From contig CAVVKW010000005.1 in the NCBI GenBank assembly GCA_963749035.1, positions 248,001-312,000 of the forward strand: a stretch of DNA of 64,000 nt, in the 5' to 3' direction. Below the pieces are notes generated by a model, which saw only the letters and a program-made list of their open reading frames with translations, ran no database searches and was not told where the DNA came from. Origin of the DNA: CAVVKW01 sp963749035 (GTDB lineage Bacteria; Verrucomicrobiota; Verrucomicrobiia; Chthoniobacterales; JAATET01). The position numbers and the translations under genes are program-made. How positions within the stretch are numbered: the stretch's first letter is position 1; each line of letters begins with the position of its first letter. This document shows positions 26,209-34,397 of this stretch, in pieces.

Positions 26209-28431
26209 CTACACGTCCGACAGAATTTGATTCAGCGTCGCGCTTGGGCGCATGGCGGCCGAGGTCTTCTCGTCGCTGGGCTGAAAGTAGCCGCCGATGT
26301 CGACGGGCTTTCCCTGCACGGCGTTCAATTCTTCGACGATGACGGTTTCCTTCGCCGTCAACTCCTCGGCAATCGGAGCGAAAATTTGGCTTAGCTCCGC
26401 GTCTTCGCTTTGAGCGGCGAGGGCTTCGGCCCAGTAAAGCGCGAGGTAGAAGTGGCTGCCGCGGTTGTCGATCCCGCCGATTTTTCGCGAAGGCGACTTG
26501 TCGTTGGCCAGGAATTTGCCAGTGGCGGTGTCGAGCGCGTCTGCGAGGACTTTGGCGCGTGGGTTGTCGAAGGTGGTGCTCAGGTGCTCGAGCGACACGG
26601 CGAGCGCGAGAAATTCGCCCAGGCTGTCCCAGCGGAGGTAGTTGTCGGACGTAAATTGCTGCACGTGCTTCGGCGCGGAGCCACCGGCACCGGTCTCGAA
26701 CAGGCCACCGCCATTCATCAGCGGGACGATCGAGAGCATCTTGGCACTGGTGCCGAGCTCGAGGATCGGGAAGAGATCGGTGAGGTAGTCGCGGAGGACG
26801 TTGCCGGTAACGGAGATGGTGTCCTCGCCCGCTTTGAGGCGCTCGAGGGTGAACTCGGTCGCCTCGGTGGGCGGGAGGATGCTGATGTCGAGGTCGGCGG
26901 TCTCGTGGTCGCCGAGGTAGCGCTCGACCTTCTTGATGACTTCGGCGTCGTGCGCGCGGTCGCGATCGAGCCAGAAGACGGCGGGCGTCTCCGAGGCGCG
27001 GGAGCGATTGACTGCGAGCTTCACCCAATCCTGGATCGGGGCGTCCTTCGTTTGGCAAGCGCGCCAGATGTCACCGGCTTCGACGGGGTGCTCGAGGAGG
27101 ACCTGGTCGGAAGAGTTGACGATGCGCACGGTCCCGTCGGCGGGAATTTCGAAGGTCTTGTCATGGGAGCCGTATTCCTCTGCTTTCTGGGCCATGAGGC
27201 CGACGTTCGGGACGCTGCCCATCGTCTTCGGGTCGAAGGCGCCGTGCTCGCGACAGAAGTCGACCGTGGCTTGATAGACCCCTGCGTAGCTGCTGTCGGG
27301 GATGACGGCGAGGGTGTCCTGCTGCCCGCCGTCGGCGTTCCACATTTGTCCAGAGGTCCGGATCATGGCGGGCATCGAGGCGTCGACGATGACGTCGCTG
27401 GTGACGTGCAAATTCGTGATGCCCTTGTCGGAGTTCACCATCGCGATGGCGGGGCCGGACTCGTAGGCAGCGGCGATGTCGGCTTCGATCTCGGCCTTCT
27501 GATCAGTCGGTAGGCTCTGGATCTTGCTGGTGAGGTCACCGAAGCCGTTGTTCAGATCGACACCGAGCGAAACGAGGGTGTCGGCGTGCTTGGCGACGAC
27601 GTCCTTGAAGAACACGCGGACAGCGTGTCCGAAGATAATCGGGTCGGAGACCTTCATCATGGTCGCCTTGAGGTGGAGCGAGAACAGGAGGCCCTTCGCC
27701 TTGGCTTCGGCGACTTGTTCTTCGAGGAATTCCACGAGCGCGGTGCGGCTCATCACCGAAGCGTCGAGGATCTCGCCAGCGAGCAATTTCGTGCTGGGTT
27801 TCAGGATGGTCGTGCCGCCATTCGCGGCGACGAGTTCGATCCGAACTTCGGTTGGCTCGGAGATGGTGAGAGATTTTTCGTTAGAGAAAAAATCGTTCGC
27901 GCCCATGGTTCCCACGCTCGTCTTGGAATCGGACGACCATTTGCCCATCGAATGTGGGTTTTGGCGGGCGTATTCCTTGACGGCCTTCGGTGCGCGGCGG
28001 TCGGAATTCCCTTCGCGGAGGACGGGATTCACCGCGCTTCCCTTGACCTTGTCGTATCGGGCGCGGGCGGTTGTCTCGGCGTCGGTTTTGGGTTCCGCCG
28101 GGTAGTCGGGCAGGGGGTAGCCGGCGGCCTGCAACTCTTTGATCGCGGCTTGGAGCTGGGAGACGGAGGCGCTGATGTTCGGAAGCTTGATGATGTTCGC
28201 TTCGGGCTCGGTGGCGAGGCGACCGAGTTCGGCGAGGGCGTCCGGGACAGCTTGCTCGGACGACAGAACGTCCGGAAATTGCGCCAGGATGCGTCCGGCG
28301 AGTGAGATGTCCCGGGATTCCACCGAGATCCCGGCTGGCTTCGTGAAGGCTTCGATGATCGGGAGCAGCGAGTAGGTCGCGAGCGCGGGTGCTTCGTCGG
28401 TCTGGGTGTAGATGATGGTGGGATGGGACAT
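26209..28431 (-). CDS. icd: monomeric NADP-dependent isocitrate dehydrogenase
   Basis: 740 residues, the exact usual length of the monomeric (type II) enzyme. The N-terminus IIYTQTDEAPALATYSLLPI is diagnostic, followed by SDSKTSVGTMGANDFFSNEK (substrate loop), DLNNGFGDL, IPDSSYAGVY and a C-terminal DIGGYFQPSDEKTSAAMRPS ending. It converts isocitrate to 2-oxoglutarate with NADP+. It diverges from acs over 125 bp, so the TCA-cycle and acetate-activation genes are head to head. Confidence 0.97.
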   Translation of the reverse strand: MSHPTIIYTQTDEAPALATYSLLPIIEAFTKPAGISVESRDISLAGRILAQFPDVLSSEQAVPDALAELGRLATEPEANIIKLPNISASVSQLQAAIKELQAAGYPLPDYPAEPKTDAETTARARYDKVKGSAVNPVLREGNSDRRAPKAVKEYARQNPHSMGKWSSDSKTSVGTMGANDFFSNEKSLTISEPTEVRIELVAANGGTTILKPSTKLLAGEILDASVMSRTALVEFLEEQVAEAKAKGLLFSLHLKATMMKVSDPIIFGHAVRVFFKDVVAKHADTLVSLGVDLNNGFGDLTSKIQSLPTDQKAEIEADIAAAYESGPAIAMVNSDKGITNLHVTSDVIVDASMPAMIRTSGQMWNADGGQQDTLAVIPDSSYAGVYQATVDFCREHGAFDPKTMGSVPNVGLMAQKAEEYGSHDKTFEIPADGTVRIVNSSDQVLLEHPVEAGDIWRACQTKDAPIQDWVKLAVNRSRASETPAVFWLDRDRAHDAEVIKKVERYLGDHETADLDISILPPTEATEFTLERLKAGEDTISVTGNVLRDYLTDLFPILELGTSAKMLSIVPLMNGGGLFETGAGGSAPKHVQQFTSDNYLRWDSLGEFLALAVSLEHLSTTFDNPRAKVLADALDTATGKFLANDKSPSRKIGGIDNRGSHFYLALYWAEALAAQSEDAELSQIFAPIAEELTAKETVIVEELNAVQGKPVDIGGYFQPSDEKTSAAMRPSATLNQILSDV

Positions 28432-28556
28432 GGCGAATTTTTTGACGGAATGAAAATCGGAGGTCGGAATGTGTCAAAGCGCCCGCGCGTCGTCAAACGC
28501 ACTTCCGACTTCACCGGAGAAGGTGGATCGGGCACAGTGCCGCGACAACATTCCCC

Positions 28557-30503
28557 ATGAGCAAAAACATCGAATCCAACCTCGTCGAGAAGCGTGTTTT
28601 CAAACCGTCGCGCGCCTTTGCCAAGCAGACTCACGTCAGTAGCTTGGCCGAGTATCGGCGGCTTTACGACGAATCGATCCAGAAGCCCGATAAATTCTGG
28701 GCGACCGAGGCGAAAGAACTTCACTGGCAGAAGAAGTGGACGAAGGTCCTCGACTGGAAGTGCCCGGACGCGAAGTGGTTCGTTGGCGGGAAGATCAATG
28801 CAGCCGAGAATTGCCTCGACCGACACCTCGACGGGGCGCGTCGCAACAAAGCCGCCATCATCTGGGAAGGCGAGCCGGGTGAGAAGCGCACGCTGACTTA
28901 CCACCAGCTCCACCGGGAGGTGTGTAAATTTGCGAACGTCCTGAAGCGCAACAAAGTCAAAAAGGGCGACCGCGTCTTGATCTACATGCCACTCGTGCCG
29001 GAGGCGGTGATCGCCATGCTGGCCTGCGCCCGGGTCGGCGCCGTGCATTCCGTTGTTTTCGGAGGATTCAGTTCGGAAAGCATCAAGGATCGGATTCACG
29101 ACTGTAAGGCGAAGGTGGTCGTGACGGCGGACGGGGGGTATCGTCGCGGACAGACCGTGACGCTCAAGCAGAACGTCGACAACGCGCTCGAAGGCGACAC
29201 CGCGGTCCGTCGCGTGATCGTCCTGCGGCGCACTAACAGCGAGGTGCGAATCAAGGAAGGTCGGGACGTCTGGTGGCACCGGGAGATGGAATACGTCGAT
29301 GCAAACTGCCCGCCCGAAGGCTTCGACAGCGAACACCCGCTCTTCATCCTCTACACCAGCGGCTCGACCGGCAAACCGAAGGGAATTCTTCACACGACCG
29401 GCGGCTACCTGACCGGGACGACGACCTCGACGAAATACGTCTTCGACCTGCAGGAAAACGACGTCTTCTGGTGCACCGCCGACGTTGGCTGGATCACCGG
29501 TCACAGCTATCTCGTTTACGGGCCGCTGGCCAACGGCGCGACCTGCCTGCTCTACGAGGGTGCGCCGAATTGGCCCGAGCCCGACCGCTTTTGGCGCCTC
29601 GTCGCCAACTATGGGGTGACCATCCTTTACACGGCGCCAACGGCCATCCGTGCGTTCATCAAGTGGGGGGACAAATGGCCAGCCGCCCACGACCTTTCGA
29701 GTCTCCGCTTGCTGGGGACGGTGGGCGAACCGATCAATCCCGAGGCCTGGATGTGGTATCACGAAAAGATCGGTGGGGAACGCTGCCCGATCGTCGACAC
29801 GTGGTGGCAGACCGAGACCGGAGGTCACATGATCACGCCGCTCCCCGGGGCGACCCCGCTCAAGCCCGGCACGGCGACCCTCCCGTTCTTCGGGGTGGAT
29901 GCGGCCATCGTCGATGACGACGGGAACGAAGTCGGCCCGAACGAAGGTGGGAAGCTCGTGATTCGCAAGCCGTGGCCGTCGATGCTGCGCGGCATCTACG
30001 GAAACAAATCCCGCTATCGCAAAACCTACTGGTCCGAGGTGGATGGATGTTATTTCACCGGCGATGGTGCCCGGCGGGACAAGGATGGGTATTTCTGGAT
30101 CGTCGGTCGGATCGATGATGTTCTCAACGTCGCCGGTCACCGTCTGGGCACGGCCGAGGTCGAGAGCGCGCTGGTTTCTCATGATGCTGTCGCCGAAGCG
30201 GCCGTCGTCGGGCGTCCCGACGAGATCAAGGGTCAGGGCGTCGTGGCGTTCGTTACGGTCAAGGGAGGGCAAAGGCCGACCAAGGCCTTGAAAGCGGCTT
30301 TGCGTCAGCACGTCGGCGATCTGATCGGGCCGATCGCCAAGCCCGACGAGGTTCGGTTCGCAGAAGCGCTGCCGAAAACCCGGAGCGGCAAAATCATGCG
30401 CCGCCTGCTGAAGCAATTGGCGGGAGGCGAAAGCGTGACGGGTGATACCACGACGCTGGAAGACTTCAGCGTGCTCGCCAAGCTTAGCGGGAAGGACGAA
30501 TAG
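28557..30503 (+). CDS. acs: acetyl-CoA synthetase
   Basis: 648 residues. Adenylate-forming enzyme motifs: FILYTSGSTGKPKGILHTTG (P-loop, about 263-282), the acyl-site segment ADVGWITGHSYLVYGPL, DTWWQTETGGHMITPLPG and the hinge/A10 segment KTRSGKIMRRLLK with the regulatory lysine near 612. It makes acetyl-CoA from acetate, ATP and CoA. Start ATG 28557. The long antisense open frame across it is a composition artefact. Confidence 0.98.
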   Translation: MSKNIESNLVEKRVFKPSRAFAKQTHVSSLAEYRRLYDESIQKPDKFWATEAKELHWQKKWTKVLDWKCPDAKWFVGGKINAAENCLDRHLDGARRNKAAIIWEGEPGEKRTLTYHQLHREVCKFANVLKRNKVKKGDRVLIYMPLVPEAVIAMLACARVGAVHSVVFGGFSSESIKDRIHDCKAKVVVTADGGYRRGQTVTLKQNVDNALEGDTAVRRVIVLRRTNSEVRIKEGRDVWWHREMEYVDANCPPEGFDSEHPLFILYTSGSTGKPKGILHTTGGYLTGTTTSTKYVFDLQENDVFWCTADVGWITGHSYLVYGPLANGATCLLYEGAPNWPEPDRFWRLVANYGVTILYTAPTAIRAFIKWGDKWPAAHDLSSLRLLGTVGEPINPEAWMWYHEKIGGERCPIVDTWWQTETGGHMITPLPGATPLKPGTATLPFFGVDAAIVDDDGNEVGPNEGGKLVIRKPWPSMLRGIYGNKSRYRKTYWSEVDGCYFTGDGARRDKDGYFWIVGRIDDVLNVAGHRLGTAEVESALVSHDAVAEAAVVGRPDEIKGQGVVAFVTVKGGQRPTKALKAALRQHVGDLIGPIAKPDEVRFAEALPKTRSGKIMRRLLKQLAGGESVTGDTTTLEDFSVLAKLSGKDE

Positions 30504-30767
30504 CACTCGCGGTCTGCGCCGGTTTGACCAAGCCGGGTGGAACCGGGGCTTCCGGCGCCGGTGGACAGTCCGCCGGGACCCGCGGCCCGCGGCCGATTAG
30601 GGTCAGAACGGGCTCTCCGAGCTCGCGCGCAGTTGAGCCGTGGGTTGAGCTCTTGAGAGCTTGTTCCCGATGGTGGGTGGTTCTTGGTCGGACCCGGGAG
30701 GGGCCGATTCTACCTTCGCACCTGGAGAAGAAGGGGTCGGGCCGGGCAGGTGACCCGACCGGATACG
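30504..30767. other. non-coding gap between convergent acs and acpP
   Basis: 264 bp without a supported gene. A GGTCGGG/CCCGACC inverted repeat (about 30735-30760) could be an acs terminator, but it has no T-run. Confidence 0.4.
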
Positions 30768-30798
30768 AAAAACGGGCCGCACCTTTCGGTGCGGCCCG
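30768..30798 (-). terminator. Rho-independent terminator of acpP
   Basis: Read on the - strand: an 11-bp perfect stem CGGGCCGCACC/GGTGCGGCCCG closed by a GAAA tetraloop and followed by TTTTT. It lies 22 bp after the acpP stop. Confidence 0.92.
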
Positions 30799-30820
30799 CT
30801 TCAAAGTGAGATCGCGGAGA

Positions 30821-31066
30821 TTACTTGGCGGCCTTCTCCTCGATGTATTTGTTCACGTCGCCGACGGTCTGGAGTTTTTCAGCGTCTTCGTCGGGAACTT
30901 CGACGTTGAACTCTTCTTCAAAAGCCATCACGAGCTCGACCGTGTCGAGCGAGTCGGCGCCAAGATCCTCGATGAACGATGCGGAAGGCGTGACCTGCTC
31001 AGGTGTGACGCCGAGCTGTTCGACGATGATATCTTTGACTTTTTCTTCGATGGATTTTTCGGACAT
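30821..31066 (-). CDS. acpP: acyl carrier protein
   Basis: 81 residues, acidic. IEDLGADSLDTVELVMAFE contains the DSL motif; Ser39 takes the 4'-phosphopantetheine arm. It carries acyl chains in fatty-acid synthesis. It is monocistronic here, with its own terminator, and the usual fabF neighbour is absent. Confidence 0.98.
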   Translation of the reverse strand: MSEKSIEEKVKDIIVEQLGVTPEQVTPSASFIEDLGADSLDTVELVMAFEEEFNVEVPDEDAEKLQTVGDVNKYIEEKAAK

Positions 31067-31190
31067 ATTCTTTGGGTTTGGTTAATGCAGTGGAGAAGCA
31101 GATAGGATCGCGTCCGCAGTTTGACAATGATTTATTTGTCGCGACCGGAAAAAGCGCGTTTTGCGGGGCCGGTCAAGTGAATTTCAGCCA

Positions 31191-31760
31191 ATGAATATCA
31201 ACACGTTCGAAAGCTCAACCATTCTCGATGCACCGATCGAAGCCGTTTACGCGCTTCACGAGAATCCGCATAACATTCCTAAGGTCAGTCCGTCCGGCTT
31301 CAGCGTGCGCCGGATCGAGGCAAATCCCGAGGCGGTCGCGGGCGAGAAATTCACCGTCGAGGCCTCGCAATTTTTTCTGCCAATCCGGTGGGAGGGCGTC
31401 TGGGACCAGGTCGAGCATCCGACCCTGCTCGCGGATCGCGCCCTGCGTTCGCCCTTTGCGGATTTCCGGCACGAGCACCGGTTTGAGTCCATCGACATCG
31501 GGTGTCGGACGCGGATGACCGACCACGTCGAGTTCGAGCTGCCGGGCGGACCGGCGATGCAAGCGGTCGGTGGCGCCGTGATCCGGGCGGTCTTTACGGT
31601 GATGTTTGCAGCCCGACACCACGCGACGCGGGGCTACTTCGCAGGCTCGGTCACGCCCGAACCGATTCGTTCACCCCTGGGTCGATCCGGCCTCTGGCTC
31701 GCCGCTGGCCTGCTGATCGGCGGGTGCCTCGGCTTCGCCTGGAATCGGCGCCGGCGGTAG
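31191..31760 (+). CDS. SRPBCC-superfamily (START/Bet v1-fold) protein with C-terminal membrane helix
   Basis: 189 residues from ATG 31191. The N-terminal STILDAPIEAVYALHENPHN and the following IRWEGVWDQVEHP and TRMTDHVEFELPGG match the SRPBCC ligand-binding fold (cyclase/dehydrase-like). The last about 25 residues (SGLWLAAGLLIGGCLGFAW) form a membrane helix ending in arginines. The ligand is unknown. The 3' end overlaps the convergent gene by 90 bp. Confidence 0.7.
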   Translation: MNINTFESSTILDAPIEAVYALHENPHNIPKVSPSGFSVRRIEANPEAVAGEKFTVEASQFFLPIRWEGVWDQVEHPTLLADRALRSPFADFRHEHRFESIDIGCRTRMTDHVEFELPGGPAMQAVGGAVIRAVFTVMFAARHHATRGYFAGSVTPEPIRSPLGRSGLWLAAGLLIGGCLGFAWNRRRR

Positions 31761-32411
31761 CTCCAGCTTTCCGGACGGGACGACGGTCCTCGACTTCGTA
31801 AAGTCCGGGTTGTTCGCGAGCGAGGCTTCGATCGTGTAGCTCGTGCCTGGAGTCATTTCGCGGGTTGCGATCTTCTCCTCGTATTCGATCCGCTCGTCCG
31901 GATTGATCATCACCACGCCGACTTCTTCGTCAAAAGCGCGGTCGTCCGACCACCGCTCGATCACGGCGCCAGCGGGATCGCGGACGAGAATTTCCAGCCG
32001 CTGGGAGGTGGGAAATTCCAGCTTGAGGATCTTGTTGGTGCGGTTGTGGACCGAGAAGGTCACGGCGACCTCGCGGCGGTCATCGAGTGAGAATTCCTCC
32101 GGGTCGATGGCCAGCTTGCTGCCGGTCTTGTTCCGGTCGCTCGACAGATCGACCGAGTCGAACATCTCGGTGAAAAAACCGGTGAGCATGTTGCCCGCGC
32201 TGCGGACGGACGTTTTGTTCATCGGGAAAGAGGCGCTGGGGCTCGCGTTTCGGCGGTCGCGGCGGGTGCCCTCGGGAGTCGTCGGATCGCGGATGACAAA
32301 GAACGGACTTTCCTCCTCGGGAATGTAGGGCACCGACGATTGTTCGGGCTGCGCGTGGGCCGAGAACGAAGAAATCGCGATGGCGAAAATGGCGAGGCGA
32401 GGAAAGCTCAT
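31671..32411 (-). CDS. secreted BsuPI-domain-like protein
   Basis: 246 residues from ATG 32411 (MSFPRLAIFAIAISSFSAHA signal peptide; the longer frame to 32450 is not needed). The central region (FSLDDRREVAVTFSVHNRTN, FPTSQRLEILVRDPAG, GTSYTIEASL) matches the immunoglobulin-like BsuPI intracellular proteinase-inhibitor domain, here in an exported protein. The acidic, proline-rich tail is encoded in the DNA that overlaps the SRPBCC gene. Role unknown. Confidence 0.65.
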   Translation of the reverse strand: MSFPRLAIFAIAISSFSAHAQPEQSSVPYIPEEESPFFVIRDPTTPEGTRRDRRNASPSASFPMNKTSVRSAGNMLTGFFTEMFDSVDLSSDRNKTGSKLAIDPEEFSLDDRREVAVTFSVHNRTNKILKLEFPTSQRLEILVRDPAGAVIERWSDDRAFDEEVGVVMINPDERIEYEEKIATREMTPGTSYTIEASLANNPDFTKSRTVVPSGKLELPPAPIPGEAEAPADQQASGEPEAGSTQG

Positions 32412-32479
32412 GCGTCCCCTTCGGTTATCGCAGAGCACGGGCGGTTGCAAATCCTATCCTCGTGCGCTACATCGCCGTA

Positions 32480-33010
32480 ATGCATCGATTCACCCTCCTC
32501 CTCGCCGCGATCCTCGGGATCGCCCTCACCGGCGGAGCGAAGAAGCAACCGCCCATCGCGTTGCGCGTCTATCCGGAAAGCGGCGAAATCGGCGGACAAT
32601 TTTCCAATCCCATCCAGGTCCTTGCTACCGGTCGGGCTTCGCACATGGCGACGATGCCGCTGATCAACGAGTCCGACATCGCCTCGGTGTATCCGTTCCC
32701 CGCCCCCGATGGATCCGGCACCTACGGAGCGTATTTTCGCCTCGATAGCCACGGGAAGAATCTGCTTTCACAACACACGACGTCCAAACGCGGAACGAAT
32801 CTCTTCGTTTTCATCAATGGCCGCCGGATCACCGATCTCTACGTGGACCGCCCCGTTCAGGACGGACTGCTGTCGATTCCGACGGGGTTGACCAATCTCG
32901 AAGCCGATTTCCTGCGTTACGAGTGGCCGCCGATCGGTCGGGAAGGCGAGAAGCCGCCGAAGCGACCCAAGGCGCCGAAGCCGAAGAAGGATCTGGCAGT
33001 GGAAGCGTGA
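32480..33010 (+). CDS. secreted protein of unknown function
   Basis: 176 residues from ATG 32480; a GTG at 32462 would add six residues. MHRFTLLLAAILGIALTGGA is a signal peptide. The middle (FVFINGRRITDLYVDRPVQD) looks beta-rich, and the tail is Pro/Lys-rich (KPPKRPKAPKPKK), suggesting an envelope-associated linker. No family was recognised. Its TGA overlaps the ATG of the M23 peptidase by one base, so the two are probably co-expressed. Confidence 0.6.
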   Translation: MHRFTLLLAAILGIALTGGAKKQPPIALRVYPESGEIGGQFSNPIQVLATGRASHMATMPLINESDIASVYPFPAPDGSGTYGAYFRLDSHGKNLLSQHTTSKRGTNLFVFINGRRITDLYVDRPVQDGLLSIPTGLTNLEADFLRYEWPPIGREGEKPPKRPKAPKPKKDLAVEA

Positions 33011-34035
33011 TGCGTTCGGTTTTCTCATTTCTCGCTTTCGTTTCCGTCGCTGGCGCAGCTCCGTTGTTGGACTACCCGACGGCGAATCGGGCGATCACTT
33101 CCGGCGAATCCGAGGAGTTTTACCAATACGTCGACCGGTATTTTGGCGGAGAGAAATCCCAACCCTGGCAAGGTGGTCAGTTTGGCTACGTCCGGACGCC
33201 GCGAGTGATCGACGGCAACGTGGTCTATACCCGGATGCACGAGGGCATCGACATCAAGCCGCTGAACCGCGACGCAGACGGTCATCCGACCGATCCGATT
33301 CTTGCATCCGCCGCGGGCACGGTGGCCTACGTGAACGATTCGCCGGGCGGGTCGAACTACGGGCGTTACGTCGTGGTCACTCACCGAGCGGCGGGTTCCG
33401 ACTACTACACGCTCTACGCGCATCTGGCATCCGTCGCCGTCGAAGCAGGCGACGCGGTCGAGCAGGGCCAAACTCTTGGAATCATGGGTTACTCGGGGAG
33501 GGGGCTCGACCGAACCCGCGCGCACGTGCACTTCGAATTTGCGCTGATGATGTCCGAGCACTTCAATGGCTGGCACGCGGAAGTTTATCGCCCTGGCATC
33601 AATCCGCACGGCAATTTCAACGGCCAGAACCTCGCCGGGATCAACCCGGCCGAGCTCCTCGTCGCCGCCGCGGCCGAACCGGACACGTTCAGCCTCGAGG
33701 ATTTCCTTCGCAGTCAGCCGATCCATTACAAAATCGCTATCCCGGCCTCGCCAAGCTTCACGCTGCACGAACGCTATCCCTGGATGCTGGAAGGTGATGA
33801 TTCCGACGCACGAGCCTGGGAGGTTGGCTTCACGCAATACGGGGCGCCGGTCCGCGTCGCAGCAATGGACGAGACCCTGACCGAACCCAGGGTGACCTTC
33901 GTCAAACCAACGGAGATCCCGATCATCCGGGCAACGAATGGCGTCGTTGGCGGGACCGCAGGTCACCCCGAGTTGACGAATTCCGGAAAGCGTAAAGCCG
34001 CGTTGCTGACTCAAGGGCCGTCGGATCCGGAATGA
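33010..34035 (+). CDS. M23-family metallopeptidase
   Basis: 341 residues from ATG 33010 with a signal peptide (MRSVFSFLAFVSVAGA). LytM-type zinc ligands are present: the His and Asp of RMHEGIDIKPL (about 77-86) and the HxH of RAHVHFEFAL (about 175-184). The fold segments ILASAAGTVAYVN and YYTLYAHLASVAVEAGDAVE are typical. The C-terminal 120 residues beyond the peptidase core are unassigned. It should cut or remodel peptidoglycan cross-bridges. The stop overlaps the next start (ATGA). Confidence 0.85.
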   Translation: MRSVFSFLAFVSVAGAAPLLDYPTANRAITSGESEEFYQYVDRYFGGEKSQPWQGGQFGYVRTPRVIDGNVVYTRMHEGIDIKPLNRDADGHPTDPILASAAGTVAYVNDSPGGSNYGRYVVVTHRAAGSDYYTLYAHLASVAVEAGDAVEQGQTLGIMGYSGRGLDRTRAHVHFEFALMMSEHFNGWHAEVYRPGINPHGNFNGQNLAGINPAELLVAAAAEPDTFSLEDFLRSQPIHYKIAIPASPSFTLHERYPWMLEGDDSDARAWEVGFTQYGAPVRVAAMDETLTEPRVTFVKPTEIPIIRATNGVVGGTAGHPELTNSGKRKAALLTQGPSDPE

Positions 34036-34397
34036 TGTCGTCCGGCAAGGTCCTCGTCGTGGTCATCGTTGCCGCGGCACTCGTCTTTGGGGCGGGAACG
34101 TGGTGGCAATACACGACGGACAACCCCACCAGCACTGACGCCAGTCTCGTTCACCGGGATGGGGCGTGGGTCGTCGAAGCACAGTTCGCCGCTGACGATT
34201 TGCCCAATGTCAAGGTCGAGACGCGCGCCGTCATCAGTAGCCCGGATTTTCCGGGCCTCAAAATGACGGGTCAGGTGTCGGAGGTGACGCCGGACGAGCC
34301 GGTCGTGATCGCCCTTCAGCAGGGCCCGCCCGAGGACGCCTTTAAAGAAGCCGCTCCCGCAGCCGTGACGCTCGACGCGGTGACGGCCCCGCAATGA
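34032..34397 (+). CDS. small membrane-anchored protein of unknown function
   Basis: 121 residues: an N-terminal membrane helix (VLVVVIVAAALVFGAG, about 7-22) and a periplasmic beta-rich domain (VETRAVISSPDFPGLKMTG, VSEVTPDEPVVIALQQG) that looks like a short biotinyl/HlyD-like or OB-like strand set. It overlaps both neighbours by 4 bp, so M23 peptidase, this protein and Lnt are translationally coupled. No specific family was recognised. Confidence 0.6.
   Translation: MMSSGKVLVVVIVAAALVFGAGTWWQYTTDNPTSTDASLVHRDGAWVVEAQFAADDLPNVKVETRAVISSPDFPGLKMTGQVSEVTPDEPVVIALQQGPPEDAFKEAAPAAVTLDAVTAPQ

Noticed and set aside
28029..30506. 825-codon open frame antisense to acs and the icd 5' end
   Set aside because: It lies opposite two unmistakable genes, is Arg/Pro/His-rich and shows no domain; a consequence of GC-rich codon use.
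30735..30760. acs terminator
   Set aside because: The inverted repeat GGTCGGG/CCCGACC has no T-run, so it was only mentioned, not called.
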